The translations under genes were made by a program, and so were the position numbers. From an uncultured Opitutia bacterium (GTDB taxonomy: Bacteria; Verrucomicrobiota; Verrucomicrobiia; Opitutales; Opitutaceae), in assembly GCA_903839035.1 (NCBI GenBank), contig CAIMAQ010000070.1, positions 1 through 51,237 of the forward strand: DNA of 51,237 nucleotides, in the 5' to 3' direction. The first letter of the stretch is position 1. Each line of letters starts with the position of its first letter. Shown here piece by piece: positions 34,626-43,498 of the stretch. The notes under the pieces are model-generated. The model searched no databases. It saw only the letters and a program-made list of their open reading frames with translations, and was not told where the DNA came from.

Positions 34626-35465
34626 ATGAGCGATTTCCGCCTGACCCGGGAGCAACTGGCCCAGTTCAACGCCTTCGGTTACCTGAGTTTCCCGGGGCTG
34701 CTCGCCGACCGCATTGACCGCATCATCGCGGAGTTCGAGATCCTCTGGCAGGCGCAGAACGGCGGGCATCACGGCCAGGCCCATGACGGCAAGCGCCGCT
34801 CCTGCATCGCGCCCTGCGTCGACAAGAGCGTTTACCTCAGCACGCTGCTCGACGACCCGCGGTTGCTGGGCATCGCGACGAGCATCCTCGGCGACGACTT
34901 CAATTACATGGGCTCCGACGGCAACCTCTACGCCGGCGACACGCCCTGGCACTCCGACGGCTGGCACCCGGAGCAGGTCCATATCAAGATGGCGTTCTAC
35001 CTCGATCCCGTGGCCAAGGACACCGGCTGCCTCCGCGTGATTCCCGGCAGCCACAAGATCGGCGACAAATTTGCCGACGCCCTGCAGACCGAGATTTACG
35101 ACTGCGAGAAGAACTGGGGCGTCCACGGGCGCGACGTGCCCTGCGTGGCGCTCGAGACGAAGCCCGGCGACGTGGTGATGTTCAACCATAACACCAAGCA
35201 CTGCGCGTTTGGCGGCAGCGCGCGCCGCCGGATGTTCACGATGAACTGCTGCCAGCGCTACCCGGACTCCAAGCTGCAGGACCTGCGCGACTATCTTGCG
35301 GGCGGCGCCCGTTTCTGGGTCGAGCGGGCTTACGGTGACGCGATGATCCGGACCGCGACCCCGGCGCGCAGGGTCCACCTCGAGCAGAACCTCGCCAACG
35401 ACGGCCACCTCAAGGCTCTCGCCGACAAAGCCCGCCTCGAGATGAGCGAGCCTTCGCGGGGTTAA
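34626..35465 (+). CDS. Phytanoyl-CoA dioxygenase (PhyH) family oxygenase
   Basis: This is a non-haem iron, 2-oxoglutarate-dependent dioxygenase of 279 residues. The iron ligands are His109 and Asp111 in TPWHSDGWH and the distal His192 in NTKHCAFGGSARRR, followed by arginines suited to bind 2-oxoglutarate. FYLDPVAKDTGCLRVIPGSH then KIGD matches the conserved middle of the family. There is no signal peptide. PhyH members act on lipids, ectoine, phosphonates or natural products, so the substrate is open. The next gene starts 51 bases on, in the same direction. Confidence 0.88.
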   Translation: MSDFRLTREQLAQFNAFGYLSFPGLLADRIDRIIAEFEILWQAQNGGHHGQAHDGKRRSCIAPCVDKSVYLSTLLDDPRLLGIATSILGDDFNYMGSDGNLYAGDTPWHSDGWHPEQVHIKMAFYLDPVAKDTGCLRVIPGSHKIGDKFADALQTEIYDCEKNWGVHGRDVPCVALETKPGDVVMFNHNTKHCAFGGSARRRMFTMNCCQRYPDSKLQDLRDYLAGGARFWVERAYGDAMIRTATPARRVHLEQNLANDGHLKALADKARLEMSEPSRG

Positions 35466-35516
35466 ATCCTAATTCCTCCACTTGCGGACTTTCGCCCCAC
35501 CCCTCCCTTCTCCCTC

Positions 35517-36425
35517 ATGAAGCCTTCCTCCCTCTCCATCGGCCTCGTGCTTGGTCTTGCTCTGCTCTCGCGCAGTTTCGCGGGCGAAGTCGCTCCCGCC
35601 CCTTCGCCCGCCGCCACCGAGCTCACGGCCCTGGAGACGCGCGTCTCGGCAATGGAAAAAGCCGGCAGGGAAAAGCTCGCCGACTTCACGGCGGAATTTG
35701 CGGCCTACGATGCCTTGCTCGCCAAGTACGCAGGCCAGCAGACCGCGGAGGTCGCCGACATCGCGCTGTCCCGGGCCATGCTTTACTGGGACCTGGGCGC
35801 CACGCCGGACGTGCAGGAAAAACAGTTCCGCGCCGTCACGGAGGGCTTTCCCGGCACCAAGGCCGCGTCCACCGCCGCGCGCATCATGAAGAACAACGCC
35901 ACGATGGCCGCCCTCGTCGGCCGGCCCGCGCCGGAACTTCACTTCCTCTGGTCCTCGACCGGGAATCTCCCCACCCTCTCCGCGCTCAAGGGCAAGGTCG
36001 TCGTGATCGATTTCTGGGCGACATGGTGCGGGCCCTGCCTCCGCGCCTTCCCGGAGGTCCGTGAAAACGCCGCGCGTTTTCAGGCCTCGCCCGTGGTGTT
36101 CCTCGGCGTGACGAGCCTCCAGGGCCGGGTGAAAAACCTCGAGCCCAAGAGCATCGACACCAAGGGCAAGCCGGAGCTCGAGACGTCCCTCATGCCGCGC
36201 TTCATGGCGCACAAGGATATGACCTGGCCGGTCGCGTTCAGCACGGAGAACGTGTTTAACCCCGACTACGGCGTCAGCGGCATCCCCTACGTAGCGATCA
36301 TCACCCCCGACGGCATCGTCCGCCACGCCGGCATCAACCCCGGCGACCCGCACGCCGACATCGGCGGCAAGATCGAGGCGATCCTCCGCGAATACCACCT
36401 CCCGGCCCCGGCCCCGAAGGGCTGA
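35517..36425 (+). CDS. Secreted TlpA-like thioredoxin-fold protein
   Basis: The 302-residue protein has a signal peptide (MKPSSLSIGLVLGLALLSRS, cleavage near FAGE). An N-terminal helical region, residues 30-130, is followed by a thioredoxin fold with the redox motif WCGPC (Cys171 and Cys174) in VVVIDFWATWCGPCLRAFPE. Gly-Ile-Pro-Tyr (SGIPYVAIITPDG) gives the cis-proline. It would reduce or shuttle disulfides outside the cytoplasm, as in TlpA/ResA, for instance in cytochrome c maturation, but that is inference. A long insert (about 208-245) is unusual for TlpA. Confidence 0.88.
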   Translation: MKPSSLSIGLVLGLALLSRSFAGEVAPAPSPAATELTALETRVSAMEKAGREKLADFTAEFAAYDALLAKYAGQQTAEVADIALSRAMLYWDLGATPDVQEKQFRAVTEGFPGTKAASTAARIMKNNATMAALVGRPAPELHFLWSSTGNLPTLSALKGKVVVIDFWATWCGPCLRAFPEVRENAARFQASPVVFLGVTSLQGRVKNLEPKSIDTKGKPELETSLMPRFMAHKDMTWPVAFSTENVFNPDYGVSGIPYVAIITPDGIVRHAGINPGDPHADIGGKIEAILREYHLPAPAPKG

Positions 36426-36436
36426 TCTTCAGAACT

Positions 36437-36590
36437 AATCGCGGAAACGCGAAAGAGCGGAAACACAGAATTCGATCCGCAGCAGAAGGATTGTTTCGCA
36501 ATTCTGTTTTCAGCCCTGCCCTCCTAGCCTTGGCGAAGACGGGGCTTCCGTGATCAAAAGCATTAATCTTCGCGTCCTTCGTGGTTAAAA
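36437..36590. repeat. Short-period repeat arms (GCGGAAACGCG and CTTCGCGTCCTTCGTGG types)
   Basis: The gap of about 210 bases ahead of the L,D-transpeptidase gene holds CGCGGAAACGCGAAAGAGCG near 36440-36459, a facing AATT-CTGTTT stem near 36500-36515, and AATCTTCGCGTCCTTCGTGG near 36566-36585. The last is the inverse of the widespread CCACGAAGGACGCGAAG word. All show an eight- or nine-base purine rhythm. I see no promoter that can be told apart from the repeats. Confidence 0.6.
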
Positions 36591-36633
36591 ATACGCCGCG
36601 ATTGGCTGGCACCAAGCCGGGTTTTTGCTGACG

Positions 36634-37671
36634 ATGGGGTCGATGAATCTCCGGCAACTCGTCCCCCGGGCAGGCTTGTGCCTGCTGTTGGGTCTCTTGC
36701 TGGGCGCGTCTCTCCGGGTGGCAAACGCCGCCCCCAAACCGGCCGGCCCCACCGCGGCGCCGGTGTTGAAGGTCGGCCTGCCGCCCCCGCCACCGGGGAG
36801 CGAGGGTGATTTCCCGCGGTCGGTGACATCCTGGCTCGAGGCCCAGATCGCCCTCGCACGTGAGGGCATTTCCAGCGGGTCGATCGATGGCGTGCCCGGC
36901 GCACAAACCGTCGCCGCCCTGCAGGCGTGGCAGGAGCGCGAGGGCCTGCCCTCGTCCGGCGCCCTCGATGCGGCGACGCGGGAGCAGCTCCAGCTCACGA
37001 CTCCGCCGCTCGTCTGGATGATTCTGTCGCAGGAGGAACTGGACCGGCTGCAGCCGCTGAGCCCGACGTGGCTCGGCAAATCCCAACAGACCGCGCTCGA
37101 CTACGAAACCGTGCTCGAACTCGTCGCCGAGCGGACCCACGCGTCGCCCGGGCTCATCCAGCGGCTCAATCCCAAGGTGGATTGGAAACAGGTGCACGCC
37201 GGCACCGTCCTCACCGTACCCTCCGTCGCGCTGAACGCCCCGCTGCGCAATGTGGTTCTGATTCACATCAGTTTGTCCCAGCACACCCTCGAGGGCCGGG
37301 ATGCGGAGGGTCGGCTTGTCGTGCATTTTCCAGTGAGCATCGCGCGCATGGTGGAGAAGCGTCCGGCGGGCGAGTTGAAGGTGACCGTGGTCATTGCGGA
37401 CCCGAACTACACCTTTGATCCGGAGGTGATTCCCGAGTCCGCCGAGGGCCGCGAACTCGGCCGGAAGCTCATCCTTCCGCCCGGCCCGAACAATCCCGTG
37501 GGCGTGGCGTGGATCGGCCTGGACCGCACCGGCTACGGCATCCACGGGACGCCGCTGCCGGAGTTCGTCGGCCGCACCGAGTCGCACGGCTGCTTCCGTT
37601 TGGCGAACTGGGATGCCCGCACGATGCTCGACCTTGCCTGGGTCGGCCAGCGGGTCGTGGTCGAACCATGA
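36634..37671 (+). CDS. L,D-transpeptidase (YkuD) with peptidoglycan-binding and LysM regions
   Basis: This exported enzyme cross-links or edits peptidoglycan by L,D-transpeptidation. The 345-residue protein has a signal peptide (MNLRQLVPRAGLCLLLGLLL, cleaved near VANA). A peptidoglycan-binding helix bundle follows (SGSIDGVPGAQTVAALQAWQ). A LysM-like part (YETVLELVAERTHASPGLIQ) comes next, then the YkuD domain with YGIHGTPLPEFVG and the catalytic SHGCFRLANWD. ATG 36634 is used; TTG 36625 and ATG 36643 are alternatives. Its TGA stop overlaps the start of the membrane glycosyltransferase gene (ATGA). Confidence 0.9.
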   Translation: MGSMNLRQLVPRAGLCLLLGLLLGASLRVANAAPKPAGPTAAPVLKVGLPPPPPGSEGDFPRSVTSWLEAQIALAREGISSGSIDGVPGAQTVAALQAWQEREGLPSSGALDAATREQLQLTTPPLVWMILSQEELDRLQPLSPTWLGKSQQTALDYETVLELVAERTHASPGLIQRLNPKVDWKQVHAGTVLTVPSVALNAPLRNVVLIHISLSQHTLEGRDAEGRLVVHFPVSIARMVEKRPAGELKVTVVIADPNYTFDPEVIPESAEGRELGRKLILPPGPNNPVGVAWIGLDRTGYGIHGTPLPEFVGRTESHGCFRLANWDARTMLDLAWVGQRVVVEP

Positions 37672-39629
37672 AAAAGGCCGGCGCACCCACCCTGGCGGCG
37701 GTTTTTCTGCTCGTCCTGTTTGGCTGGATGGCCGCGAGCGTGTCGCGGGAACACAGCACGACCGCCGACGAGATTTTCTACATCACGTCCGGTTACAGCT
37801 ACTGGAAACAGGGCGATTTCCGGCTGTCCCCCGACGCCGGCAACCTGCCGCAGCGCTGGGCCGCGCTGCCGCTGCTCGCCCGCGATGTGAAGTTTCCGAC
37901 GCTGGAGCAGCCGGCGTGGCTCAACGCGGATGTGGGCGCACTGGGGCACCAGTTTTTCTACGAGTCGGGCAACAACCCGGCGCGGATGCTCCAGGACGCA
38001 CGGATCATGATCGCGCTGCTCGGCGTGGCGTGCGGCGCGCTGGTGTTCGCGTGGTCGCGGTCGCTGTTCGGGCTCAAGGGCGCGCTCGTCTCCACCGTGC
38101 TGTTCGCCTTCTGCCCCAACCTGCTCGCGCATGCCGGGCTCGCGACGAGCGACATGGCGGTGACTCTCGGTTTCCTCGCCGCCGTGCTGGCCGGCTGGCG
38201 GCTGCTGCATCGCGTGACGCCCGGACGCATCGCCGCCGCCGGGGCGACGGCCGCCCTGCTCGGTCTGAGCAAATTCTCCGCCCCGCTGCTGGTGCCGATG
38301 CTGGGGCTGATGGCGCTGGCGCGAGTGATCCGCGGAGCGACGCTGCCGGTTCGGCTCGGCGGGTTTTATCAGCGGGTGCGCGGTTGGCGCGCGGGGCTGG
38401 TTTTGGTCGGAGCATTTTCCGCAGCCGCCATCTTGGGCGGAATCCTGATCTGGGGCGCGTATGGTTTCCGTTATGCCGGGGTGCACGGTGCGGGTTCGTA
38501 CAACCAGCCTTGGGACGAGGTTTTGCTGACCACGACGAATCCCGATCCGACGGCAGCGACGCTGTTGCATCCGGGCCCCGTACAGGCGGTCGTGCGTCCG
38601 CTGCGCGCGTGGCACGCGCTGCCCGAGCCGTGGCTCTACGGCCTCACTTTCGTGGACCGCTTCTCCCGCTTCCGGGTGGCTTTCTTTGACGGACAAATCG
38701 CCTCCACGGGCTGGGTCGGATTTTTCCCCACGGTTTTCCTCCTCAAGACGCCCCTGCCGGCCCTGGCCCTGTTCGCGCTGGCCGGCGGGCTGCTCGCAAC
38801 GCGCCTGCGGCCGAACTCTCGCCGCACCGGCCGGTTGTTCTATCGGCTCACGCCGCTCGCCGCGCTGGGTCTGGTGTATGCCGGGTTTGCGCTGACCAGC
38901 CACATCAACATCGGCCTGCGCCATCTCCTGCCGCTTTATCCCGTGCTCTACATCGGAGCCGGCGCCGTAGCGCTGGGCTTCCACCGTCGATGGCTGGCGA
39001 TCGCGACCGCCGCCCTGCTGCTGTGGCAGGCCGGGGTCTCGCTCGCGATCCGGCCGAACTACCTCGCGTATTTTAACCCGCTGCTCGGCGGGCCGCGTCA
39101 CGCCTACCAGCGATTCGTGGACAGCTCGCTCGACTGGGGCCAGGACCTGCCGGGTTTGAAGCGCTGGCTCGACACCCATGCGCGCGGCGAGGCGGTCTTC
39201 CTGTCGTATTTCGGGTCGGGTTCGCCCAAGGCCGAAGGAATCACGGCGACGCGCCTGGCCGACGGGAATTTCGACCGGAACCTGCGCCCGGTGGGTCCAT
39301 CGATGACGGGCGGCGTGTACTGCATCAGCGCGACAATGTTTCAGCAGATCTACACCCTCGTGCGGCACGGCTGGACGCCTGAGCATGAGCGCCGCTACGT
39401 CGCATTGAACGCATGGGGGGACGCCTGGAAGGCCGGCTACGACAACACGCCGCGCGACACCGCGCTGCAGTTCCTCGTCGAACTCGAGCACCTCCGCTTC
39501 GGCCGGCTCTGTGCCGGGCTGCAGGTGCGCGCGCCCGATGACGAGGTGGGTTATTCGATCCTCATCTTCCGCCTCACCGACGCCGAGGTGCGGGGGTACC
39601 TCGAAGGGCCGCCGCCCTTTGACCGCTAG
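37668..39629 (+). CDS. GT39/PMT-like membrane glycosyltransferase
   Basis: The 653-residue protein has about eleven membrane segments. The first luminal loop begins HSTTADEIFYITSGYSYWKQ; the Asp-Glu pair (DE) is the acidic catalytic site of ArnT/PMT-type GT-C enzymes. LGLSKFSAPLLVPML and TSHINIGLRHLLPLYPVLYI are typical of dolichyl/undecaprenyl-phosphate-mannose mannosyltransferase-like proteins. A soluble C-terminal domain follows (about 490-653). It probably moves a lipid-linked sugar onto a cell-surface acceptor. The start codon overlaps the stop of the L,D-transpeptidase gene, so both may be made together for envelope work. Confidence 0.85.
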   Translation: MKKAGAPTLAAVFLLVLFGWMAASVSREHSTTADEIFYITSGYSYWKQGDFRLSPDAGNLPQRWAALPLLARDVKFPTLEQPAWLNADVGALGHQFFYESGNNPARMLQDARIMIALLGVACGALVFAWSRSLFGLKGALVSTVLFAFCPNLLAHAGLATSDMAVTLGFLAAVLAGWRLLHRVTPGRIAAAGATAALLGLSKFSAPLLVPMLGLMALARVIRGATLPVRLGGFYQRVRGWRAGLVLVGAFSAAAILGGILIWGAYGFRYAGVHGAGSYNQPWDEVLLTTTNPDPTAATLLHPGPVQAVVRPLRAWHALPEPWLYGLTFVDRFSRFRVAFFDGQIASTGWVGFFPTVFLLKTPLPALALFALAGGLLATRLRPNSRRTGRLFYRLTPLAALGLVYAGFALTSHINIGLRHLLPLYPVLYIGAGAVALGFHRRWLAIATAALLLWQAGVSLAIRPNYLAYFNPLLGGPRHAYQRFVDSSLDWGQDLPGLKRWLDTHARGEAVFLSYFGSGSPKAEGITATRLADGNFDRNLRPVGPSMTGGVYCISATMFQQIYTLVRHGWTPEHERRYVALNAWGDAWKAGYDNTPRDTALQFLVELEHLRFGRLCAGLQVRAPDDEVGYSILIFRLTDAEVRGYLEGPPPFDR

Positions 39630-39743
39630 CCCATAACCGCTGATCCAACTCCTTTGCCTTGCCCGGACGTTGACGGCGCCGAACGCGGCCCTCAGCGTGG
39701 GAATGCAGGTCAGTCGTTTCAAACTTCAACCTCCCTGATTCCT

Positions 39744-40109
39744 ATGTCCACCGAGACTCCTCCCCCCGCCAACGTCCCCGCCGAAGATCGCACCGTCGCC
39801 ATCCTGACGTACCTGACGATCATCGGCTTCATCATCGCGATCGTCATCCACAGCAGCAAAAAGACCGCCCTGGGTTCGTTTCACCTGCGGCAGGGTCTCG
39901 GTCTGATCGTGTCCGGCATCGCCTTGGGCGTGTGTGGTGTCGTGCTGATGTTCATCCCCATCCTGGGCTGGCTCGCCGTTCTGGCGGCTTGGATCCTGTT
40001 CTTCGTCATGTGGCTGATGGGCCTGATCGCGGCCGCGACCGGCCAGCAGAAGCCCGCGCCGGTTCTCGGAGCCCAATACCAGAAGTGGTTCTCCGGGGCC
40101 TTTAACTGA
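39744..40109 (+). CDS. DUF4870-like membrane protein
   Basis: The 121-residue protein has a polar N-terminus (MSTETPPPANVPAEDRTVAI) and three hydrophobic segments, near 20-36, 52-72 and 75-97. ILTYLTIIGFIIAIVIH and SSKKTALGSFHLRQGLGLIV match DUF4870/Tic20-like proteins, with F-H-x-R-Q-G at the helix junction. Function is unknown. It lies 115 bases after the glycosyltransferase gene and a strong terminator follows. Confidence 0.8.
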   Translation: MSTETPPPANVPAEDRTVAILTYLTIIGFIIAIVIHSSKKTALGSFHLRQGLGLIVSGIALGVCGVVLMFIPILGWLAVLAAWILFFVMWLMGLIAAATGQQKPAPVLGAQYQKWFSGAFN

Positions 40110-40120
40110 GCTGAGCATCG

Positions 40121-40165
40121 ACGCCTGGCCTGCGGGGAACCCCGCACCAGGCGTTTCTCCTATTA
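40121..40165 (+). terminator. Rho-independent terminator after the DUF4870-like gene
   Basis: A long stem ACGCCTGG-TGCGGGG pairs with CCCCGCA-CCAGGCGT around an AA loop, with a CC bulge in the left arm. It is followed by TTCTCCTATTAC, a weak U-rich tail. It lies 12 bases after the stop. Confidence 0.75.
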
Positions 40166-40192
40166 CAAACGCTAGATACTGACCCCTTGGCC

Positions 40193-41188
40193 ATGAGTCG
40201 TTCGCCCGCAACTGAGTCCCCGTCCGAGTCCCGCAACGCCCGGGGCGAGTGGCGTCCCTCCTACCCGATCCGTTATGCGCCGCTCTTCGCGTGGCCGCTG
40301 CGCTTCGGGGCGACGCTGAAATGGCTCGTCTGGTATCCGGGCTTCATGTGGCCGCGCAATCTCCTGCTGCTGGTCGTCTCGGCCGCCTCCTGGTATTTCA
40401 CGCAACCCGCCCTGGCGCGGTGCGTTCACTTCGAGGCGGGTTGGATCGCTCAGATCTACGGACGCAATCTCGCGCTGATGTGGCTGTTTTACGGCGGCTA
40501 CCATCTCTACCTTTACACGCTCCGGCGCGAGGGCACGAAGCAGAAGTACGACCCCAACTGGCCGGCGGCGAAGAGCCGGGTGTTCCTGTTCGGCAACCAG
40601 GTTTACGACAATATCTTTTGGACCTCCGGCGTCGCGCTGCTGGTGTGGACGGCCTACGAGGTCGTGACGCTCTGGATGTTTGCCAACCACCGCATCCCGT
40701 ACCTCGACTGGGCGCAGCATCCCGTCTGGTTCGTGCTCCTGCTGATCGCCGTCCCCTTCTGGCGCGAGTTTCATTTCTACTGGATCCACCGGTTGATCCA
40801 TTGGAAGCCGCTCTACCGGCACGTCCACTACCTGCACCACAAGAACATCAACCCGATTCCCTGGTCGGGCATGGCGATGCATCCGGTCGAGACGATCCTC
40901 TACCTCAGCGTGGGCCTGATCCACTGGGTGGTGCCGTCGCACCCGATTCACTTCCTTTACGACATCCAGCACGCGGCGCTGGGCCCGTCGAGTTCGCACC
41001 ACGGCTTCGAGGGCCCGATCGCGAACGGCAAATGGCCCACGGGGTCTTATTTTCACTACCTCCACCACCGCTACTTCGAGTGCAACTACGGCGACGCCAC
41101 CATCCCGCTGGACAAGTGGTTCGGCAGCTTCCGCGACGGCCTCCCCGACGGCGCCGGGGCCAAGCTGGCCGAAGAGCACAAGCACTGA
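40193..41188 (+). CDS. Sterol desaturase/fatty acid hydroxylase family protein
   Basis: This is a membrane di-iron oxygenase of 331 residues. The eight-histidine pattern is present: HFYWIHRLIH, HVHYLHHKN, SSHHGFEG and YFHYLHHRYFECNYG. Four hydrophobic segments flank the boxes. The family acts on sterols, carotenoids, ether lipids or sphingoid bases, and bacterial members are seldom sterol enzymes, so a membrane-lipid hydroxylase is more likely. ATG 40193 is used over a TTG two codons upstream. A repeat of the CGCAGAG family follows 12 bases after the stop. Confidence 0.9.
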   Translation: MSRSPATESPSESRNARGEWRPSYPIRYAPLFAWPLRFGATLKWLVWYPGFMWPRNLLLLVVSAASWYFTQPALARCVHFEAGWIAQIYGRNLALMWLFYGGYHLYLYTLRREGTKQKYDPNWPAAKSRVFLFGNQVYDNIFWTSGVALLVWTAYEVVTLWMFANHRIPYLDWAQHPVWFVLLLIAVPFWREFHFYWIHRLIHWKPLYRHVHYLHHKNINPIPWSGMAMHPVETILYLSVGLIHWVVPSHPIHFLYDIQHAALGPSSSHHGFEGPIANGKWPTGSYFHYLHHRYFECNYGDATIPLDKWFGSFRDGLPDGAGAKLAEEHKH

Positions 41189-41200
41189 GCCGGATTGGGC

Positions 41201-41265
41201 CTCACGCCGAGGCGCCGAGTCGCAGAGCCCGGATCAAACTCGGCATCTTTGCGCCTCCGCGTGAG
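41201..41265. repeat. Facing CGCAGAGA-family arms, copy 3
   Basis: CTCACGCCGAGGCGCCGAGT then CGCAGAG (41201-41227) faces CTTTGCGCCTCCGCGTGAG (41247-41265). It is the same family as the repeats around the GxxExxY gene but carries no gene. It could act as a hairpin at the end of the hydroxylase transcript. Confidence 0.8.
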
Positions 41266-41336
41266 CCCGTCCATGGGCTTGCTCCCCAGTTTGGATTTGA
41301 CGCCGGCGGGCCGCCGCCCCGGCCTTGGCCTGCCGT

Positions 41337-43292
41337 ATGAAAAAGACCCTGCCCCTGGTAAGTGATTGGAAGGTGATGCATGCCGAACCGTGGCTGGGGC
41401 CCACCGTGGCCTGTTCCGCCCTGCCGCTGGACCAGCGCTGGGTGCCGGCCCAGGTGCCGGGCGACGTCCACCTCGACTACGAGCGCGCCGGTCTGATCGC
41501 CGATCCGTTTTTCGGCACGAATCACGACCACTGCCGCTGGATGGAGGATTGGGATTACTGGTATCGCACCGACCTCACCCCGCCCACCCCCGGGCCGGGT
41601 CAGCGTCTGCACCTGTTGTTCGAGGGTCTCGATGTCTTTGCCACCGTCTACCTCAACGGGAAGCAGGTCGGCAAAAACCAGAACATGTTCACGCCCCTGC
41701 GCGTGGATGTGACCGACCACGTGATACCCGGCGCCAACCGTCTCGAAGTCTGCCTGGGTTCGCCCGTCTCGCCCCCCGGCCGCCTGCCTTCGCCGGAAGT
41801 GCGGGGCTACGGCAACCCGCTCCGTCTGCAGGTGCGCAAGGCCCAGTCCTGCTACGGCTGGAATATCACGCCGCGCCTGGTGACGATCGGCATCTGGAAG
41901 CCGGTTTCGTGGGTTCTGGTGGACGCGGCCGAGCTCGCCGACGTCTTCGTCAGCACGGTGGCCGTCCGCCCGGACGGCGCGGCCGAACTCGAGGCGTTGG
42001 TAGAGCTGAAACACAATCACGGCGCGCCCGGCCCGCTGACGGTGGACCTCACGGTCGCCGGCCAGACCCGCACGCTGCAGTTCGCGGGCGATCCCGCCGG
42101 CGCTCGCCACGTGGAGCGATTCACCGTGCCGCAGGCCAAGCTGTGGTGGCCGCACAATCACGGGGCCCAGCCGCTCCATGACTGGGCTGCGACGCTGCGG
42201 CGCGACGGCCAGGAGCTCGACCGGCGGAGCGGCCGCTTTGGCATTCGCACCATCACGATCATCCAGGAGCCCGCCGCGGACGGCGCGACTTCGTTCATCC
42301 TGGCGGTGAACGGCCGGAAAATCTTCCTCAAGGGCATGAACTGGACGCCGGTGGACGCGATCTACGCGCGGATCACCGACGCCCGTTACCGCGAACTGCT
42401 CGACGCGACCAAGGCCGCCAACATCAACGCGCTGCGCGTCTGGGGCGGCGGCATCTATGAGCACGACTCGTTTTACGCGCGGTGCGACGAGCTCGGCATC
42501 CTCGTCACGCACGACTTCATGTTCGCCTGCGGCTGCTATCCGCAGGATCCGGAATTCCTCGCCGAGGCGCGGCGTGAAGCGGAGTTCCAGGTGCGGCGGC
42601 TCCGGCATTTTGCATGCATCGCCGCGTGGTTTGGCGACAATGAGAACGACGTTTTGGCCGACATGAGCTTCAACTACCCGGCCTACCGGCACAACCGGTT
42701 GAGCAAGGAAATCCTCCGCGACGTCGTGCTGGCCCACGCGCCGCTCACCCCGTACGTGCCGACCTCGCCCTATTCGCCGAGTGTGTACGACCAGAATTCC
42801 CCGCTCGAGGGCGACTGCCACCTCTGGGCGCACGGCCAGTCGTACAAGGCCGAGATCTTCTCCGGCGCGCGTCCGCGGATGGTGACGGAGATCGGCCACA
42901 TGGGCATGCCCGACCTGGCGGTGATCGAGCGGTTCGTCAGTCCCGACCAGCGCTGGCCGATTTGGAATGAGGAATACCTCACCCACGGCTCGGACTGCAC
43001 GCGGCTGGACCGCCGCGGCCTGCTCTACTCGATGTTCCAGAGTATCCAGGCGCGAGGCTGGGAGGAGCCGACGTCGCTGGCCGACCTGATCACCAAGATG
43101 CAGCAACTCCACTCGGAGGCCTCGCAATACTGGATCGACCTCTACGCCGGGCAGCCGGACTGCTGGGGCATCTTCCTCTGGAGCCTCTCCGACTGCTGGC
43201 CCCAGATCTCCCCCGCGTACATCGCGTACCCCTTCCATCCGAAACCCGCCCTCATCGCCGTCCGCGACGCCTACGCCCGGGTGAGGCGGTGA
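41337..43292 (+). CDS. Beta-mannosidase-like GH2 enzyme
   Basis: This glycoside hydrolase removes terminal beta-mannose or related residues (651 residues, shorter than the usual 820-850). The sugar-binding jelly-roll opens WKVMHAEPWLGPTVACSALP. DWDYWYRTDLTPPTP and GLDVFATVYLNGKQVGKNQN follow, then the barrel with LKGMNWTPVDA and RVWGGGIYEHDSFYARCDEL. The acid/base is Glu436 in WFGDNENDVLA and the nucleophile is Glu518 in MVTEIGHMGMP. The last beta domains are missing, although the barrel is complete. No signal peptide is present. The heparinase-like gene downstream shares its direction, with a repeat pair between them. Confidence 0.88.
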   Translation: MKKTLPLVSDWKVMHAEPWLGPTVACSALPLDQRWVPAQVPGDVHLDYERAGLIADPFFGTNHDHCRWMEDWDYWYRTDLTPPTPGPGQRLHLLFEGLDVFATVYLNGKQVGKNQNMFTPLRVDVTDHVIPGANRLEVCLGSPVSPPGRLPSPEVRGYGNPLRLQVRKAQSCYGWNITPRLVTIGIWKPVSWVLVDAAELADVFVSTVAVRPDGAAELEALVELKHNHGAPGPLTVDLTVAGQTRTLQFAGDPAGARHVERFTVPQAKLWWPHNHGAQPLHDWAATLRRDGQELDRRSGRFGIRTITIIQEPAADGATSFILAVNGRKIFLKGMNWTPVDAIYARITDARYRELLDATKAANINALRVWGGGIYEHDSFYARCDELGILVTHDFMFACGCYPQDPEFLAEARREAEFQVRRLRHFACIAAWFGDNENDVLADMSFNYPAYRHNRLSKEILRDVVLAHAPLTPYVPTSPYSPSVYDQNSPLEGDCHLWAHGQSYKAEIFSGARPRMVTEIGHMGMPDLAVIERFVSPDQRWPIWNEEYLTHGSDCTRLDRRGLLYSMFQSIQARGWEEPTSLADLITKMQQLHSEASQYWIDLYAGQPDCWGIFLWSLSDCWPQISPAYIAYPFHPKPALIAVRDAYARVRR

Positions 43293-43314
43293 GGCGTGGC
43301 GCTCCCTTTCCTGT

Positions 43315-43417
43315 CCACGGAACCCACCGATCACACGGAATGACTGCCCTCATTTTTTCGCAGGACGAGTGAGTTTCGTGCTCCCGATCTTTTCCGTGTA
43401 GTCGGTGTGTTCCGTGG
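43315..43417. repeat. Facing CCACGGAAC-family repeat arms
   Basis: The left arm (43315-43340) reads CCACGGAACCCACCGATCAC then ACGGAA. The right arm (43392-43417) is its inverse with 23 of 26 bases matching. CACGGAA recurs with a nine-base rhythm. A lone partial copy (CCCACGGAACCCACG) lies near 49735. Confidence 0.85.
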
Positions 43418-43498
43418 GCAATAATTTTCGTTTCAGGAATTTGCGGCGATTCGCATAATTCGCGGGCAATCTTCAACCGGTTTGGTTTTCGTGGGTTC

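Noticed and set aside
37533-39722. A 729-codon open frame antisense to the membrane glycosyltransferase gene
   Set aside because: It is rich in Arg, Gln, Glu and Pro without domain motifs, and mirrors a real GT39-like protein on the other strand. High GC content explains such long empty frames.
40179-40190. A further RAYT terminal repeat (TACTGACCCCTTGG)
   Set aside because: Only about ten bases match and the GTTAGGGGC half is missing, so it was mentioned as a relative but not called as a repeat.
41202-43334. A 710-codon antisense frame over the GH2 gene
   Set aside because: The plus strand encodes a clear GH2 enzyme with both catalytic glutamates; the antisense frame has composition typical of GC-rich shadow frames.
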